Part shown: in pieces, positions 34,542-43,559 of the stretch
How the letters are laid out: every line of letters starts with the position of its first letter
How positions within the stretch are numbered: position 1 is the stretch's first letter
Origin: Celeribacter litoreus
GTDB taxonomy: Bacteria; Pseudomonadota; Alphaproteobacteria; Rhodobacterales; Rhodobacteraceae
NCBI RefSeq assembly: GCF_020165855.1
Contig: NZ_JAIUFY010000013.1
Span: 248,001 to 312,000, forward strand
DNA length: 64,000 nt
Direction: 5' to 3'
Notes under the pieces: generated by a model
Databases searched by the model: none
What the model saw: only the letters and a program-made list of their open reading frames with translations
Told to the model about the DNA's origin: nothing
Made by a program: the position numbers and the translations under genes

Positions 34542-34572
34542 AAAAATGCCGCCCTTTTGGGGCGGCATTTTT
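34542..34572. terminator. Bidirectional terminator, repeat copy 2
   Basis: Same 13-bp stem as at 32833; here it ends the CDF transcript on the plus strand and the second secreted-protein gene on the minus strand. The companion 10-bp hairpin is repeated at 34584-34608. Confidence 0.88.
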
Positions 34573-34624
34573 AATTCCATCCACCCTGTGAGCTTTTGGC
34601 TCACAGGGAGAACGGGACCAACAC

Positions 34625-34960
34625 TTATTGGAAGTTGTTGACGTCGGAGACAGCGAGTTCGCCAGCGCCGTTGGAGAGCACAGCGATGATGTCTTCGGAG
34701 TTGGACGGTTTCAGGCGGACTTTGACGTTGGTGTTTGCGCCAGCGGTCACGTCGGTGGTGCCGAGCAGTTCGCCGCGCTCGCCGCCGTGGAAGTCGTAGA
34801 TGGAGACGGTTGCGTCGGTTTCAGCGCGCACGAGGTCGAGCGTAGCGACGGAGGTCAGGTTCTGCGGGTTGCTCTGAACGATGTAGTTCGGGCCAGCGAA
34901 AGCAGCGGAACCAGCAACAGCAACAACAGCGGCAGCAGCGAGAGTTTTAAGAGTAGTCAT
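34625..34960 (-). CDS. Small secreted/periplasmic protein, copy 2
   Basis: Identical at DNA and protein level to the gene at 32916-33251 (111 residues, signal peptide, unknown beta-rich mature domain), including its ribosome site and upstream region. Two identical genes probably double the dose of the protein; neither copy shows any decay. Confidence 0.72.
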   Translation of the reverse strand: MTTLKTLAAAAVVAVAGSAAFAGPNYIVQSNPQNLTSVATLDLVRAETDATVSIYDFHGGERGELLGTTDVTAGANTNVKVRLKPSNSEDIIAVLSNGAGELAVSDVNNFQ

Positions 34961-35277
34961 AGTTTTAGTCCTTGTGTTTGTTTGTATAGCCCGGCGCGGT
35001 GTGTGTTTCTGTGCGCCGTCTGATGAGACTGATATAGCTCTGGGCTTTGGATGTTGAAAGGGGAACAATAGTTTTGTTTTGCGACTTGCATTGCGCAAAA
35101 ATGAACATAACAAAAATGCGAGCAGTCCTTTTTTTATTGGGACTTTTCCTTAAATCGGGAAGTTCCGTCGATTTGTGCGCATTCACACATACGTGAGGCC
35201 GCGTGAGCATCGAACTGACACACAGGGGCCCGCCGCTGTGCGTTCGGGGTGTAAGATGTCTTGGAAACCCATATATT

Positions 35278-35403
35278 ATGGCACATGATGGCTACATGCC
35301 TCATGACCAGTCCCACGCACATCATCACCACCATCATCACATTGACCCCGACGCAGGGGATGCGCGGGTGGCAGAAAGTCTGTTTTCGATGAGGGCTCGC
35401 TGA
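35278..35403 (+). pseudogene. Truncated CDF transporter remnant
   Basis: Homologous to the first about 30 codons of the CDF gene at 33569: ATG, a His tract one residue shorter, then IDPDAGDARVA. After that it runs into unrelated sequence (ESLFSMRAR) and stops at 35403. All membrane helices are lost, so it cannot transport. The deletion removed everything up to just before the DUF1285 stop at 35417. The upstream GTG-start extension is also open here. Confidence 0.85.
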
Positions 35404-35416
35404 GCCTTGGATGCTG

Positions 35417-35980
35417 TCAGGCCAGGTCGGAGGCTTTCGCAATCTCGAAAAATGTTCCGGAGGACCAGACGCCGAACTGATCTTCGCCGTCGATTTTCTC
35501 TGTCACACCCAGATCAACGAGTCGGAAAAAGCTCTTTCGATCGATCAGAGCCTCAAGGCCGGCGCGCACTTCTACATATGGCGCTGGTTCGCCGTTTTGT
35601 TCTGTAACGCGGATCGGGTGATCCGAATCTGCGGTGACCTGATCCCCGACCGAGGTGAAGAACGTGAGCTTCTGATCCGCGCCATCGTCCTCCACTTCAA
35701 AATCCACGGCAAGGAAGGGGGCGTCGTCGACGGTGATTCCCACCTTTTCGACGGGAGTGACGAGGAAATACTTGTCGCCCTCACGTTTCAGCACAGTTGA
35801 AAACAGGCGCACCAAAGGCGCGCGGCCGATGGGGGTGCCGAGGTAGAACCATGTTCCGTCCCGCGCGATGCGCATGTCGAGATCGCCACAGAAGGGCGGG
35901 TTCCACTTATCAACGGGTGGCAGGCCGCGGCCTTTTGCGGCTTTTACTGCTGCTGCAATGCTTTCTGCGGAAACTGCCAT
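35417..35980 (-). CDS. DUF1285-family protein
   Basis: A 187-residue cytosolic protein matching DUF1285: PPVDKWNPPFCGDLDMRIARDGTWFY near the N terminus and DRKSFFRLVDLG toward the C terminus. Function is unproven; the fold is a two-domain beta-rich ligand-binding type. It is divergent from moxR across 90 bp, a conserved neighbourhood in alphaproteobacteria, which suggests a shared envelope or stress role (inference). Confidence 0.85.
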   Translation of the reverse strand: MAVSAESIAAAVKAAKGRGLPPVDKWNPPFCGDLDMRIARDGTWFYLGTPIGRAPLVRLFSTVLKREGDKYFLVTPVEKVGITVDDAPFLAVDFEVEDDGADQKLTFFTSVGDQVTADSDHPIRVTEQNGEPAPYVEVRAGLEALIDRKSFFRLVDLGVTEKIDGEDQFGVWSSGTFFEIAKASDLA

Positions 35981-36070
35981 TGAAAAATCTCCCTCCTGAA
36001 CCTTTTGTCATTTGTGCTTTGCACGGGACCTGTCTCTAATAGTGCCATGTATCGACCCGAGGAGTAAGAC

Positions 36071-37075
36071 ATGACTGAAGCCGACCTCGTCGCCGAGATC
36101 GAAACGCTTGGTGCCAAGCTCGCTGAGGCGAAGGCCTCGATCACCCGCCGGTTTATCGGTCAGGAGACCGTCGTGGATCTCGTGCTGTCCTCTATGTTGT
36201 GCGGCGGGCACGCGTTGCTTTTGGGGCTTCCGGGACTTGGAAAAACACGCCTTGTGGATACGCTTTCGACCGTGATGGGCCTCAAAGGTGCACGGGTTCA
36301 GTTTACGCCGGATTTGATGCCGGCCGATATTCTCGGTTCCGAAGTTCTCGAAACTGCACCGGACGGGTCACGCGCGTTCCGCTTTATTGAGGGGCCGATT
36401 TTCTGTCAGTTGCTCCTCGCCGACGAGATCAACCGCGCCAGCCCGCGCACGCAATCTGCATTGCTTCAGGCGATGCAGGAGAAATCCGTGACGATTGGCG
36501 GACAGGCGCATGCGCTCGAGGCGCCGTTTCATGTGCTCGCGACGCAAAACCCGCTGGAGCAAGAGGGGACCTATCCGCTGCCCGAGGCGCAGCTCGACCG
36601 CTTCCTCGTGCAAGTTGATGTCGAATATCCGGATCGTGACACAGAACGCGATATCCTTCTGGCCACCACGGGTGCCGATGAGGGAGAAGCGCATCAAGTT
36701 TTCACCGCAGAAGAGCTGATCGCAGCACAGGCGTTGCTCCGCAAGATGCCCGTCGGCGAACAGGTTGTTGAAATGATCCTCGATCTTGTGCGGGCCTGCC
36801 GACCGAATGAGGCCGAAGCCTCAGATGCCGTGAACGCGTCTGTCGCGTGGGGGCCGGGCCCGCGTGCGGCGCAGGCTCTTATGATGACGACACGTGCTCG
36901 GGCTTTGCTCGACGGACGTCTCGCGCCAAGCCCCGAGGATGTCCTCGCCATGGCGCGTCCGGTTCTGATCCACCGCATGGCGCTCACTTTTGCGGCGCGG
37001 GCGCGGGGCGACGATCTCGCCGCGATCATCGATGATGTCGCTCGGCGTGCACTGGATACGCGGACAGCCGCGTGA
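36071..37075 (+). CDS. MoxR-family AAA+ ATPase
   Basis: A 334-residue AAA+ chaperone-like ATPase. Walker A is GLPGLGKTR (residues 52-60) and Walker B LLLADEINRASPR; the sensor region contains ATQNPLEQEGTYPLPEAQLDRF. MoxR proteins work with von Willebrand factor A-type partners in assembly of envelope or metal-dependent complexes. AGGAGT precedes the ATG. It overlaps the next gene by 4 bp and begins a four-gene operon. Confidence 0.93.
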   Translation: MTEADLVAEIETLGAKLAEAKASITRRFIGQETVVDLVLSSMLCGGHALLLGLPGLGKTRLVDTLSTVMGLKGARVQFTPDLMPADILGSEVLETAPDGSRAFRFIEGPIFCQLLLADEINRASPRTQSALLQAMQEKSVTIGGQAHALEAPFHVLATQNPLEQEGTYPLPEAQLDRFLVQVDVEYPDRDTERDILLATTGADEGEAHQVFTAEELIAAQALLRKMPVGEQVVEMILDLVRACRPNEAEASDAVNASVAWGPGPRAAQALMMTTRARALLDGRLAPSPEDVLAMARPVLIHRMALTFAARARGDDLAAIIDDVARRALDTRTAA

Positions 37076-37953
37076 CAAATCAGCGTCCGCACACCGGCCT
37101 GCGGGCCCGCGCGGAGACGCTCAGCGCGCCAATGCCGCCACTCCTTGCGCGGGCCGAACAGCTTGCGCGGACGTTGCTGATGGGCGGGCATGGGCGCCGC
37201 CAGTCGGGGATGGGCGATGAGTTCTGGCAATACCGTCCCGCGCAGGCCGGTGATCCGGGACGCGCGATTGACTGGCGCCGGTCCGGGCGCTCCGATGGGC
37301 ATTATGTCCGCGAGAAAGAATGGCAAGCGGCGCAATCGGTGCACATCTGGGTCGATCTTTCGGCGTCGATGGGGTTCGCGTCCAAAGAGAGCCTCCCGCC
37401 AAAGTCGGATCGCGCTGCTCTTTTGGCGATGGCGCTCTCTATACTCCTAATGAAAGGTGGGGAACGGGTCGCGCTCGCCTCTCTCGGAACACCGCCGCGG
37501 ATCGGGGCTTTGCAAACCCGGCGGATCGCAGAGGGCCTGTCGCAGAAAGCCCCAGAAGACTATGGCGCGCCCGATGCCTCACTCTTTCTCCCGCATGCCC
37601 GCGCCGTGTTCCTGTCTGATTTCTTGGGGCCGATTGAAGCCGTGGAAAACGCCGTCGCGGCCGCGTCCGATCGCGGAATTTCCGGCATGATCTATCAAAT
37701 TCTCGATCCCGCCGAAGAGGCGTTTCCCTATCAGGGGCGCACTGTGTTCACCTCTATGAGCGGAGCCATCCAGCATGAGACCCTCCGCGCCTCCGATTTG
37801 AAAACGCGGTATCAAGAGCGTCTGGCCGAACGCAAAGACCGTCTCGCGAAGATTGCGCATCACGCGGGGTGGCGGTTCGCGACGCATCATACTGACCATG
37901 CTGACCTGTCCGCGCTCCTCTGGCTATACGAAGCGTTGGAGGGGCCGCGCTGA
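37072..37953 (+). CDS. DUF58 domain protein (vWA-like)
   Basis: A 293-residue protein. The DUF58 signature is DEFWQYRPAQAGDPGRAIDW, followed by a vWA/MIDAS-like segment VHIWVDLSASMGF. Known from family context as the obligate neighbour of MoxR ATPases. It overlaps moxR by 4 bp and the next gene by 1 bp, so translation is coupled. The DxSxS-type MIDAS residues appear intact. Confidence 0.9.
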   Translation: MTNQRPHTGLRARAETLSAPMPPLLARAEQLARTLLMGGHGRRQSGMGDEFWQYRPAQAGDPGRAIDWRRSGRSDGHYVREKEWQAAQSVHIWVDLSASMGFASKESLPPKSDRAALLAMALSILLMKGGERVALASLGTPPRIGALQTRRIAEGLSQKAPEDYGAPDASLFLPHARAVFLSDFLGPIEAVENAVAAASDRGISGMIYQILDPAEEAFPYQGRTVFTSMSGAIQHETLRASDLKTRYQERLAERKDRLAKIAHHAGWRFATHHTDHADLSALLWLYEALEGPR

Positions 37954-40709
37954 TGTGGGTTCTCGGTCCAATTGGTTTCTCGGCCCCTTGGGTCTTGCTC
38001 GCGCTGCTCGCGCTGCCGATCCTCTGGCTCTTGCTGCGCGCTGTGCCGCCTGCGCCAATCAAGCGCCGCTTTCCCGGCGTTGCGCTCCTGCTTGGGCTCA
38101 CCGATGAAGAGGTCGAAACAGATCGCACGCCATGGTGGCTCTTGCTGCTCCGCATGTTGGCCGTGGCGGCTCTGATCCTCGCCTTTGCAGGTCCCGTTCT
38201 GAACCCGCGTGCAGAGCGCGGCGGGTCGGGGCCTCTCCTTATACTGTTGGACGCGAGTTGGGCCTCCGCGCCGGATTGGGCCGTGCGGATGGGGCAGGTC
38301 AATCAATCTCTTGATGCGGCGCAGGCGTCTGACCGCACGGTGTGCATTCTTGCCGCGACCGATTTGCCCGCAGAAGGCTGCGTGTTCCGCGCGGCCTCTG
38401 ATTGGCGATCGCGTTTGCCGGGCTTTGTGCCAGCGCCGTATGCCGCGGATATGGACGTGTTGGAGGCCGTCGTCGCCGACTTGTCCGCACCGCTTGAAAC
38501 GCTCTGGATTTCTGACGGTTTGCAGCGAGACGGGCGCGAGTATGTCACCGAAGCACTTCAGTCGCTTGGGCCGCTGAGCGTGTTCGAGACTGGCATGACG
38601 CCTGTGGCGCTCGGTGCAATCGAGGTGACTGAGGGTGGCGCGAGCGTGCCTGTTCTCAGTGCCGATGCCAACGCGATCGAAGAGGTGACTGTCGTCGCCT
38701 TCGGCACCGATCCCGCCGGTATCGCCCGCGTTCTGGCGACCGAGACGGCGGAATTCGCTGCGGGTGAGGCTGCAGCGACGGTCGAATTTGATTTACCGCC
38801 CGAACTCCGCGCCCGTGTGACCCGTTTCGAGATTGAAGGCGTCGCCTCCGCCGGTGCGAAACGTCTGACGGATGACAGCCTCAAGCGGCGGGAGGTCGGC
38901 CTCATGTCGATCCGCGATTCCGGTGAAGGGCTGCAACTCCTGTCGCATCTCCACTACCTCCGCTCCGCGCTAACGGGGCGGGCCGATGTGATCGAAGGCT
39001 CTCTCGCCGATCTGTTGATGGCCAATCCCGATGTGATCGTGCTCGCCGATGTCGCGCAACTCAGCGGTAGTGAAAGTGCGGACTTGATCGCGTGGATGAC
39101 GGAGGGAGGGCAGTTGCTTCGGTTCGCTGGGCCACGTCTCGCAGCATCGGATGTTGCGCGGACAGAGGACGATCCTCTCCTCCCTGTGCGCCTTCGTGCG
39201 GGTGGCCGCACCTTGGGTGGTGCGATGAGTTGGGGAGAACCGAAGCGTCTCCGCCCGTTCTCCGAGACGTCTCCTTTCTACGGGCTGACAGTGCCCGAGG
39301 ATGTGTCGGTCTCGTCGCAAGTTATGGCGCAGCCCGATCCGGAATTGGCGAGCCGCGTGATCGCGACCTTGGAAGACGGCACCCCTCTGGTGACACGTAA
39401 ACCCGTCGGAAAGGGGCAAGTCGTTCTTTTCCATGTCACAGCGAATGCGGAATGGTCCACGTTGCCGTTGTCCGGTCTGTTCGTTGACATGCTGGACCGG
39501 CTCTCGGTGACGACACAGGCCATCGAGCTGTCTGCGGAAGATCTGGAAGGCATGAGTTTCCAGCCCACCCAAGCGCTCGACGGGTTCGGGCGTCTCGAAG
39601 AAGCTTCTGCCATGGCACCCGTCGCAGGGCCGGAATTTGTCGCGGCGCGGGCGTCTACGGCGACCCCGCCGGGTCTTTATCAGAGTGGTGAGACGGTGCG
39701 CGCCCTGAATGTTGTGGCGCCGGATGATGCGCTGATACTCGCCCGCTGGCCTGCCGACGTGCCTCTGATCGGAGTGACGCAGGCGCAGGAACGGCCTTTG
39801 GCGCCGTGGTTGCTTCTCACCGCATTGGCGCTTTTGGCGGCGGATATCCTTGTCTCCCTCTGGCTATCGGGACGACTGTTTGGACTGCGTGCGGCGTCGG
39901 TTCTCTTGATGGCGCTGCTGGCCATGCCACAGGATATCCGTGCGCAAGAGGTCCCCGATGACTTCGCCTTGGCGGCAACGGATGAGCTCTCGCTGGCCTA
40001 CGTCATCACGGGCAATCCCGATGTCGACTCTGTGTCTGAGGCGGGTCTGTCAGGGCTCTCCCGTGTTCTGACGGCGCGGACCTCGGTTGAGCCAGCGGAA
40101 CCTATTGGTGTGGATCTGGAGCAAGACCCGCTCGGTTTCTTTCCGCTGCTCTACTGGCCGATCACGTCGGATCAGGCGATCCCCTCTGCCGAAGCCTATG
40201 CCAAGCTCAATACATATATCCGGACAGGCGGCATGATCCTCTTTGACACACGCGACGCGGATGTTGCGGGGTTCGGAACTGTGACTCCGACGAGCGCGAA
40301 ACTAGAAGCGCTTGCGCGTGTGCTCGATGTTCCTGCGCTGGAGCAGATCCCACAGGATCACGTGCTAACGCGGAGTTTCTATCTTTTGCGCGAGTTCCCT
40401 GGTCGTCATGCCGGTGGCACGATTTGGGTTGAGGCCTCCGCGGACGCGGAGGAAGTCGAGGGCATGCCCTTCCGTAACCTGAATGACAATGTGACCCCCG
40501 TGGTGATCGGCGGCGGGGATTGGGCGTCGGCATGGGCGATGGATGAGCGCGGTTTCCCGCTGCTGCCCATCGGGCGCGGCTATTCGGGAGACCAGCAACG
40601 TGAGATGGCCTACCGGTTCGGGGTCAATCTCGTGATTTACGTTCTCACCGGAAACTACAAATCGGATCAGGTGCACGTGCCAGCGCTGCTCGATAGGTTG
40701 GGCCAATGA
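37953..40709 (+). CDS. BatA N-terminal / DUF4159 membrane protein
   Basis: A 918-residue protein. Residues about 1-80 match the aerotolerance-regulator N-terminal domain with two membrane helices (APWVLLALLALPILWLLL and the LLLLRMLAVAALILAFAG segment). A large periplasmic or vWA-like region follows, then helices near 615-660, then a C-terminal DUF4159 domain (about 680-918) with IRTGGMILFDTRDAD. Its role is likely as the membrane scaffold of the MoxR system. It overlaps its neighbours on both sides. Confidence 0.87.
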   Translation: MWVLGPIGFSAPWVLLALLALPILWLLLRAVPPAPIKRRFPGVALLLGLTDEEVETDRTPWWLLLLRMLAVAALILAFAGPVLNPRAERGGSGPLLILLDASWASAPDWAVRMGQVNQSLDAAQASDRTVCILAATDLPAEGCVFRAASDWRSRLPGFVPAPYAADMDVLEAVVADLSAPLETLWISDGLQRDGREYVTEALQSLGPLSVFETGMTPVALGAIEVTEGGASVPVLSADANAIEEVTVVAFGTDPAGIARVLATETAEFAAGEAAATVEFDLPPELRARVTRFEIEGVASAGAKRLTDDSLKRREVGLMSIRDSGEGLQLLSHLHYLRSALTGRADVIEGSLADLLMANPDVIVLADVAQLSGSESADLIAWMTEGGQLLRFAGPRLAASDVARTEDDPLLPVRLRAGGRTLGGAMSWGEPKRLRPFSETSPFYGLTVPEDVSVSSQVMAQPDPELASRVIATLEDGTPLVTRKPVGKGQVVLFHVTANAEWSTLPLSGLFVDMLDRLSVTTQAIELSAEDLEGMSFQPTQALDGFGRLEEASAMAPVAGPEFVAARASTATPPGLYQSGETVRALNVVAPDDALILARWPADVPLIGVTQAQERPLAPWLLLTALALLAADILVSLWLSGRLFGLRAASVLLMALLAMPQDIRAQEVPDDFALAATDELSLAYVITGNPDVDSVSEAGLSGLSRVLTARTSVEPAEPIGVDLEQDPLGFFPLLYWPITSDQAIPSAEAYAKLNTYIRTGGMILFDTRDADVAGFGTVTPTSAKLEALARVLDVPALEQIPQDHVLTRSFYLLREFPGRHAGGTIWVEASADAEEVEGMPFRNLNDNVTPVVIGGGDWASAWAMDERGFPLLPIGRGYSGDQQREMAYRFGVNLVIYVLTGNYKSDQVHVPALLDRLGQ

Positions 40710-42772
40710 TCAGAGACCTCGTTTTCAACCCGATGCTTCCGTGGGTGGCGCTGACTGTCTGCGCCGCTCTGGTTGTCGCGATTGTCGGTTTCGCCGCGTG
40801 GCGTGGTCTCGCGGGGTGGTTCTGGCGCGGTATCGCGGCGCTCGCCATTCTCGGGTATCTGTCTGGACCGTCGCTTAAGGAAGAACAGCGCGATCCGCTC
40901 ACTGACATCGTGTTCCTGATCGTCGATGAAAGTGCGTCGCAGAACCTCTCGGACAGGGATGCGCAGGTCGCGGAGGCGCGTGCAGGGATCGAGGCGCGAC
41001 TGCGCGGAGTACCGAACACGGAAGTGCGTGTGCTCACGGTCGCGGATGCGACAGACAATCGCGGCACATTGCTCATGACCGCGCTCTCTGATGCGTTGGC
41101 AAACGAGCCGCGCGGCCGGATTGCGGGGGCGGTGCTGCTCTCCGACGGGCAGGTGCATGACGTGGACCTTGCGCCCGACTTTCCCGCGCCCGTGCATCTC
41201 TTGTTGACCGGCGAACCGACGGATTGGGATCGGCGGTTGGTGATGGAAAGTGCACCGACCTTTGGCATCATCGGCGAAGATGTGGTTCTGCGTCTACGCG
41301 TGGAGGACCAAGGGGCGGTGCCTCCCGCGATCGGGGCGACGACGACTATTCTGGTCTCGATTGATGGCGGTGAGCCGATGCCGTTTACCATTCCGGTTGG
41401 GCGGTCCATTGAGGTGCCGCTTGAACTGCCGCATGGCGGTCAGAACGTGATCCTGTTTTCCCTGCCGGAACAGGACGGGGAACTCACCGACCGCAACAAT
41501 TCCGCGATGGTCACGATCAACGGTGTGCGGGATCGTCTGCGTGTGCTGCTTGTGTCGGGGGAGCCGCATAACGGCGAACGCACATGGCGCAATTTGTTGA
41601 AATCCGACCCGTCCGTAGATCTCGTGCACTTCACCATTCTACGCCCGCCCGCGAAACAGGACGGTGTGCCGGTAACGGAGTTGTCTCTGATCGCTTTTCC
41701 GACCCGCGAATTGTTCATGGAAAAGATCGACGATTTCGACCTGATCATCTTTGACCGATACAAACTCCGCGGCATTCTCCCCGCGTCATACCTCGACAAT
41801 ATTGCACGCTACGTCGAAGACGGAGGTGCTGTCCTCTTTGCCACGGGGCCGGATTTCGCGACGGCCAACAGTCTCTACCGCTCGCCCCTGTCACGGGTGA
41901 TTCCTGTTTATCCGACGGGTCGTGTGATCGAGGAGCCGTTCCGGCCCGACCTGACCGATATGGGGCAGCGCCATCCTGTGACCGAAGGGCTCGGCGGGCT
42001 GCAGGTGTCTGACGAGACGCCGCCTTGGGGGCGTTGGTTCCGTCAGATCGACCTCGAGGCGGACGGGTTTGGCGAAGTCGTCATGTCCGGCGTCGGGGAG
42101 CGTCCGCTGCTCGTTCTGGATCGGGTCGGGGAGGGGCGTGTTGCCGTTCTTGGATCGGATCACGCGTGGCTCTGGACGCGTGGGGTCGAAGGCGGCGGGC
42201 CGCAACTCGAACTACTTCGCCGTCTCGCACATTGGATGATGAAGGAACCGGAACTTGAGGAAGAGGCCCTGACCGCGACTGCGGAGGGGACAACTCTCAC
42301 CGTCACGCGTCGCACGTTAGGGGATGGCGCGCGGAGCGTGACAATTGAGGCCCCAGATGGCTCTGTGACCGAGGTTCCGATGGAAGAGGTGAGCCCGGGG
42401 CGCTTTATAGCGGAGTTCGCGGGTGGCGACATGGGGCTCTATCGTCTCACAGAAGGTGATCAGGAGGCGGTGACGGTACTCGGCCCCGCTGCGCCGCGCG
42501 AGTTTGAAGAAACGATTGCATCTGCAGCGGTGCTCGAACCCGTCGTTGATGCCCAAGGCGGCGGTGTGTTCGCGGTTTCCGAGGGGCTGCCAACTGTTCG
42601 AACCGTCTCTGAAGGGCGCGTGGCCGCAGGGCGCGGTTGGATCGGGATCACGCCACGCAATGCTTTCGTGACGCAATCGACACGCCTGACGCCATTTATT
42701 CCTGGGTGGGTCTGGCTGGTGATGATTGCGGGTCTGACGGTTTACGCGTGGTTGCGCGAAGGGCGCAGATAG
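40706..42772 (+). CDS. Membrane protein of the moxR operon (amidotransferase-like core)
   Basis: A 688-residue protein with two N-terminal helices (about 10-30 and 38-53) and one C-terminal helix (WVWLVMIAGLTVYAWL). The soluble part carries a vWA-like region with DIVFLIVDESASQN and a later segment DLIIFDRYKLRGILP..YVEDGGAVLFATGP, typical of class I glutamine amidotransferase-like proteins without an evident catalytic triad. It is last in the operon, overlapping the previous gene by 4 bp. Function unknown. Confidence 0.82.
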   Translation: MIRDLVFNPMLPWVALTVCAALVVAIVGFAAWRGLAGWFWRGIAALAILGYLSGPSLKEEQRDPLTDIVFLIVDESASQNLSDRDAQVAEARAGIEARLRGVPNTEVRVLTVADATDNRGTLLMTALSDALANEPRGRIAGAVLLSDGQVHDVDLAPDFPAPVHLLLTGEPTDWDRRLVMESAPTFGIIGEDVVLRLRVEDQGAVPPAIGATTTILVSIDGGEPMPFTIPVGRSIEVPLELPHGGQNVILFSLPEQDGELTDRNNSAMVTINGVRDRLRVLLVSGEPHNGERTWRNLLKSDPSVDLVHFTILRPPAKQDGVPVTELSLIAFPTRELFMEKIDDFDLIIFDRYKLRGILPASYLDNIARYVEDGGAVLFATGPDFATANSLYRSPLSRVIPVYPTGRVIEEPFRPDLTDMGQRHPVTEGLGGLQVSDETPPWGRWFRQIDLEADGFGEVVMSGVGERPLLVLDRVGEGRVAVLGSDHAWLWTRGVEGGGPQLELLRRLAHWMMKEPELEEEALTATAEGTTLTVTRRTLGDGARSVTIEAPDGSVTEVPMEEVSPGRFIAEFAGGDMGLYRLTEGDQEAVTVLGPAAPREFEETIASAAVLEPVVDAQGGGVFAVSEGLPTVRTVSEGRVAAGRGWIGITPRNAFVTQSTRLTPFIPGWVWLVMIAGLTVYAWLREGRR

Positions 42773-42776
42773 GGAT

Positions 42777-43475
42777 TTAAAGCGTCTCGTCCCGCATCAG
42801 GATTTCGCGGGAACTCGACCAGAACTCGCGGCGTAGAAGGATGATCACGGTCAGCGTCGTTGCGATGAGCAAACCCTCCGGTCCGAAAAGCCATCCGAGC
42901 GCCCCAAGCGCGAAGTAAATCCCGCGTAGCCCTGCGTTAAAGGCGCGTGCGGCGGTGATGTTCAAATCGCCGGCTTTGCGGGCACGCGGCAAGGCGGTCG
43001 GGTCAGTGTCTTCATTGCTCGTTGAGGCCATCACGACGCCGCAGTAGCCGAAGAGACGGTTCGACCAGATGAAGCGCAGGAATGCGTTGGTGACGAAAAA
43101 CAGCGCGACAAGGATTTTAACTTCCCAGATGACGGTGGGTGTATCGAGCGCGAGGTCGCGGGCGACGCCACTCAGGCGCTCCGCATTGGAGATGGCGGCC
43201 AAGCCGCCGCCGATGGCGATGAGACAGGCCGAGGCGAGAAAGCTCGTGCCTTCGCGCAGGGTCGACAGGATCGTGGCATCAAAGATTCGCGGTTTTCGGG
43301 TAATCATGTGGACCATCCACTCGCGCCGATAGTCGGCCACGAGCACAGATGTGGAGATGCGGCCCTTCGGGGGATTCTCAATGATGTAGCCAAGCACCAT
43401 CCATGCGCCGATCAAATAGATCACGGCGATCGCGTCCAGCAGGGCGAAATAGCGGAGTTCATTGAGCAAATCCAT
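42777..43475 (-). CDS. DUF599 family membrane protein
   Basis: A 232-residue inner-membrane protein with about four helices. It matches DUF599: the N-terminal helix LLDAIAVIYLIGAWMVLGYIIE, then RREWMVHMITRKPRIFDATIL, and later RAFNAGLRGIYFALGALGWLFG. Function unknown. It converges with the moxR operon (4 bp between stops) and is divergent from glcD. Confidence 0.87.
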   Translation of the reverse strand: MDLLNELRYFALLDAIAVIYLIGAWMVLGYIIENPPKGRISTSVLVADYRREWMVHMITRKPRIFDATILSTLREGTSFLASACLIAIGGGLAAISNAERLSGVARDLALDTPTVIWEVKILVALFFVTNAFLRFIWSNRLFGYCGVVMASTSNEDTDPTALPRARKAGDLNITAARAFNAGLRGIYFALGALGWLFGPEGLLIATTLTVIILLRREFWSSSREILMRDETL

Positions 43476-43559
43476 GTTCGCACACTTACGCGAAGGCAAT
43501 TGTCTTGTCAGGTCGAAAAATTGGTAATAGAAAATAACCAATTTGAGGAGGAGATGAAA

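Larger units (their letters stand above)
34526..35373. repeat. Tandem duplication, copy 2 (right unit)
   Basis: Second copy of the segment described at 32817. Its left end sits ten bases after the CDF stop, marking the duplication junction; its right end is where homology to the CDF gene stops (about 35373). The first 622 bp are identical to copy 1. Confidence 0.95.
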
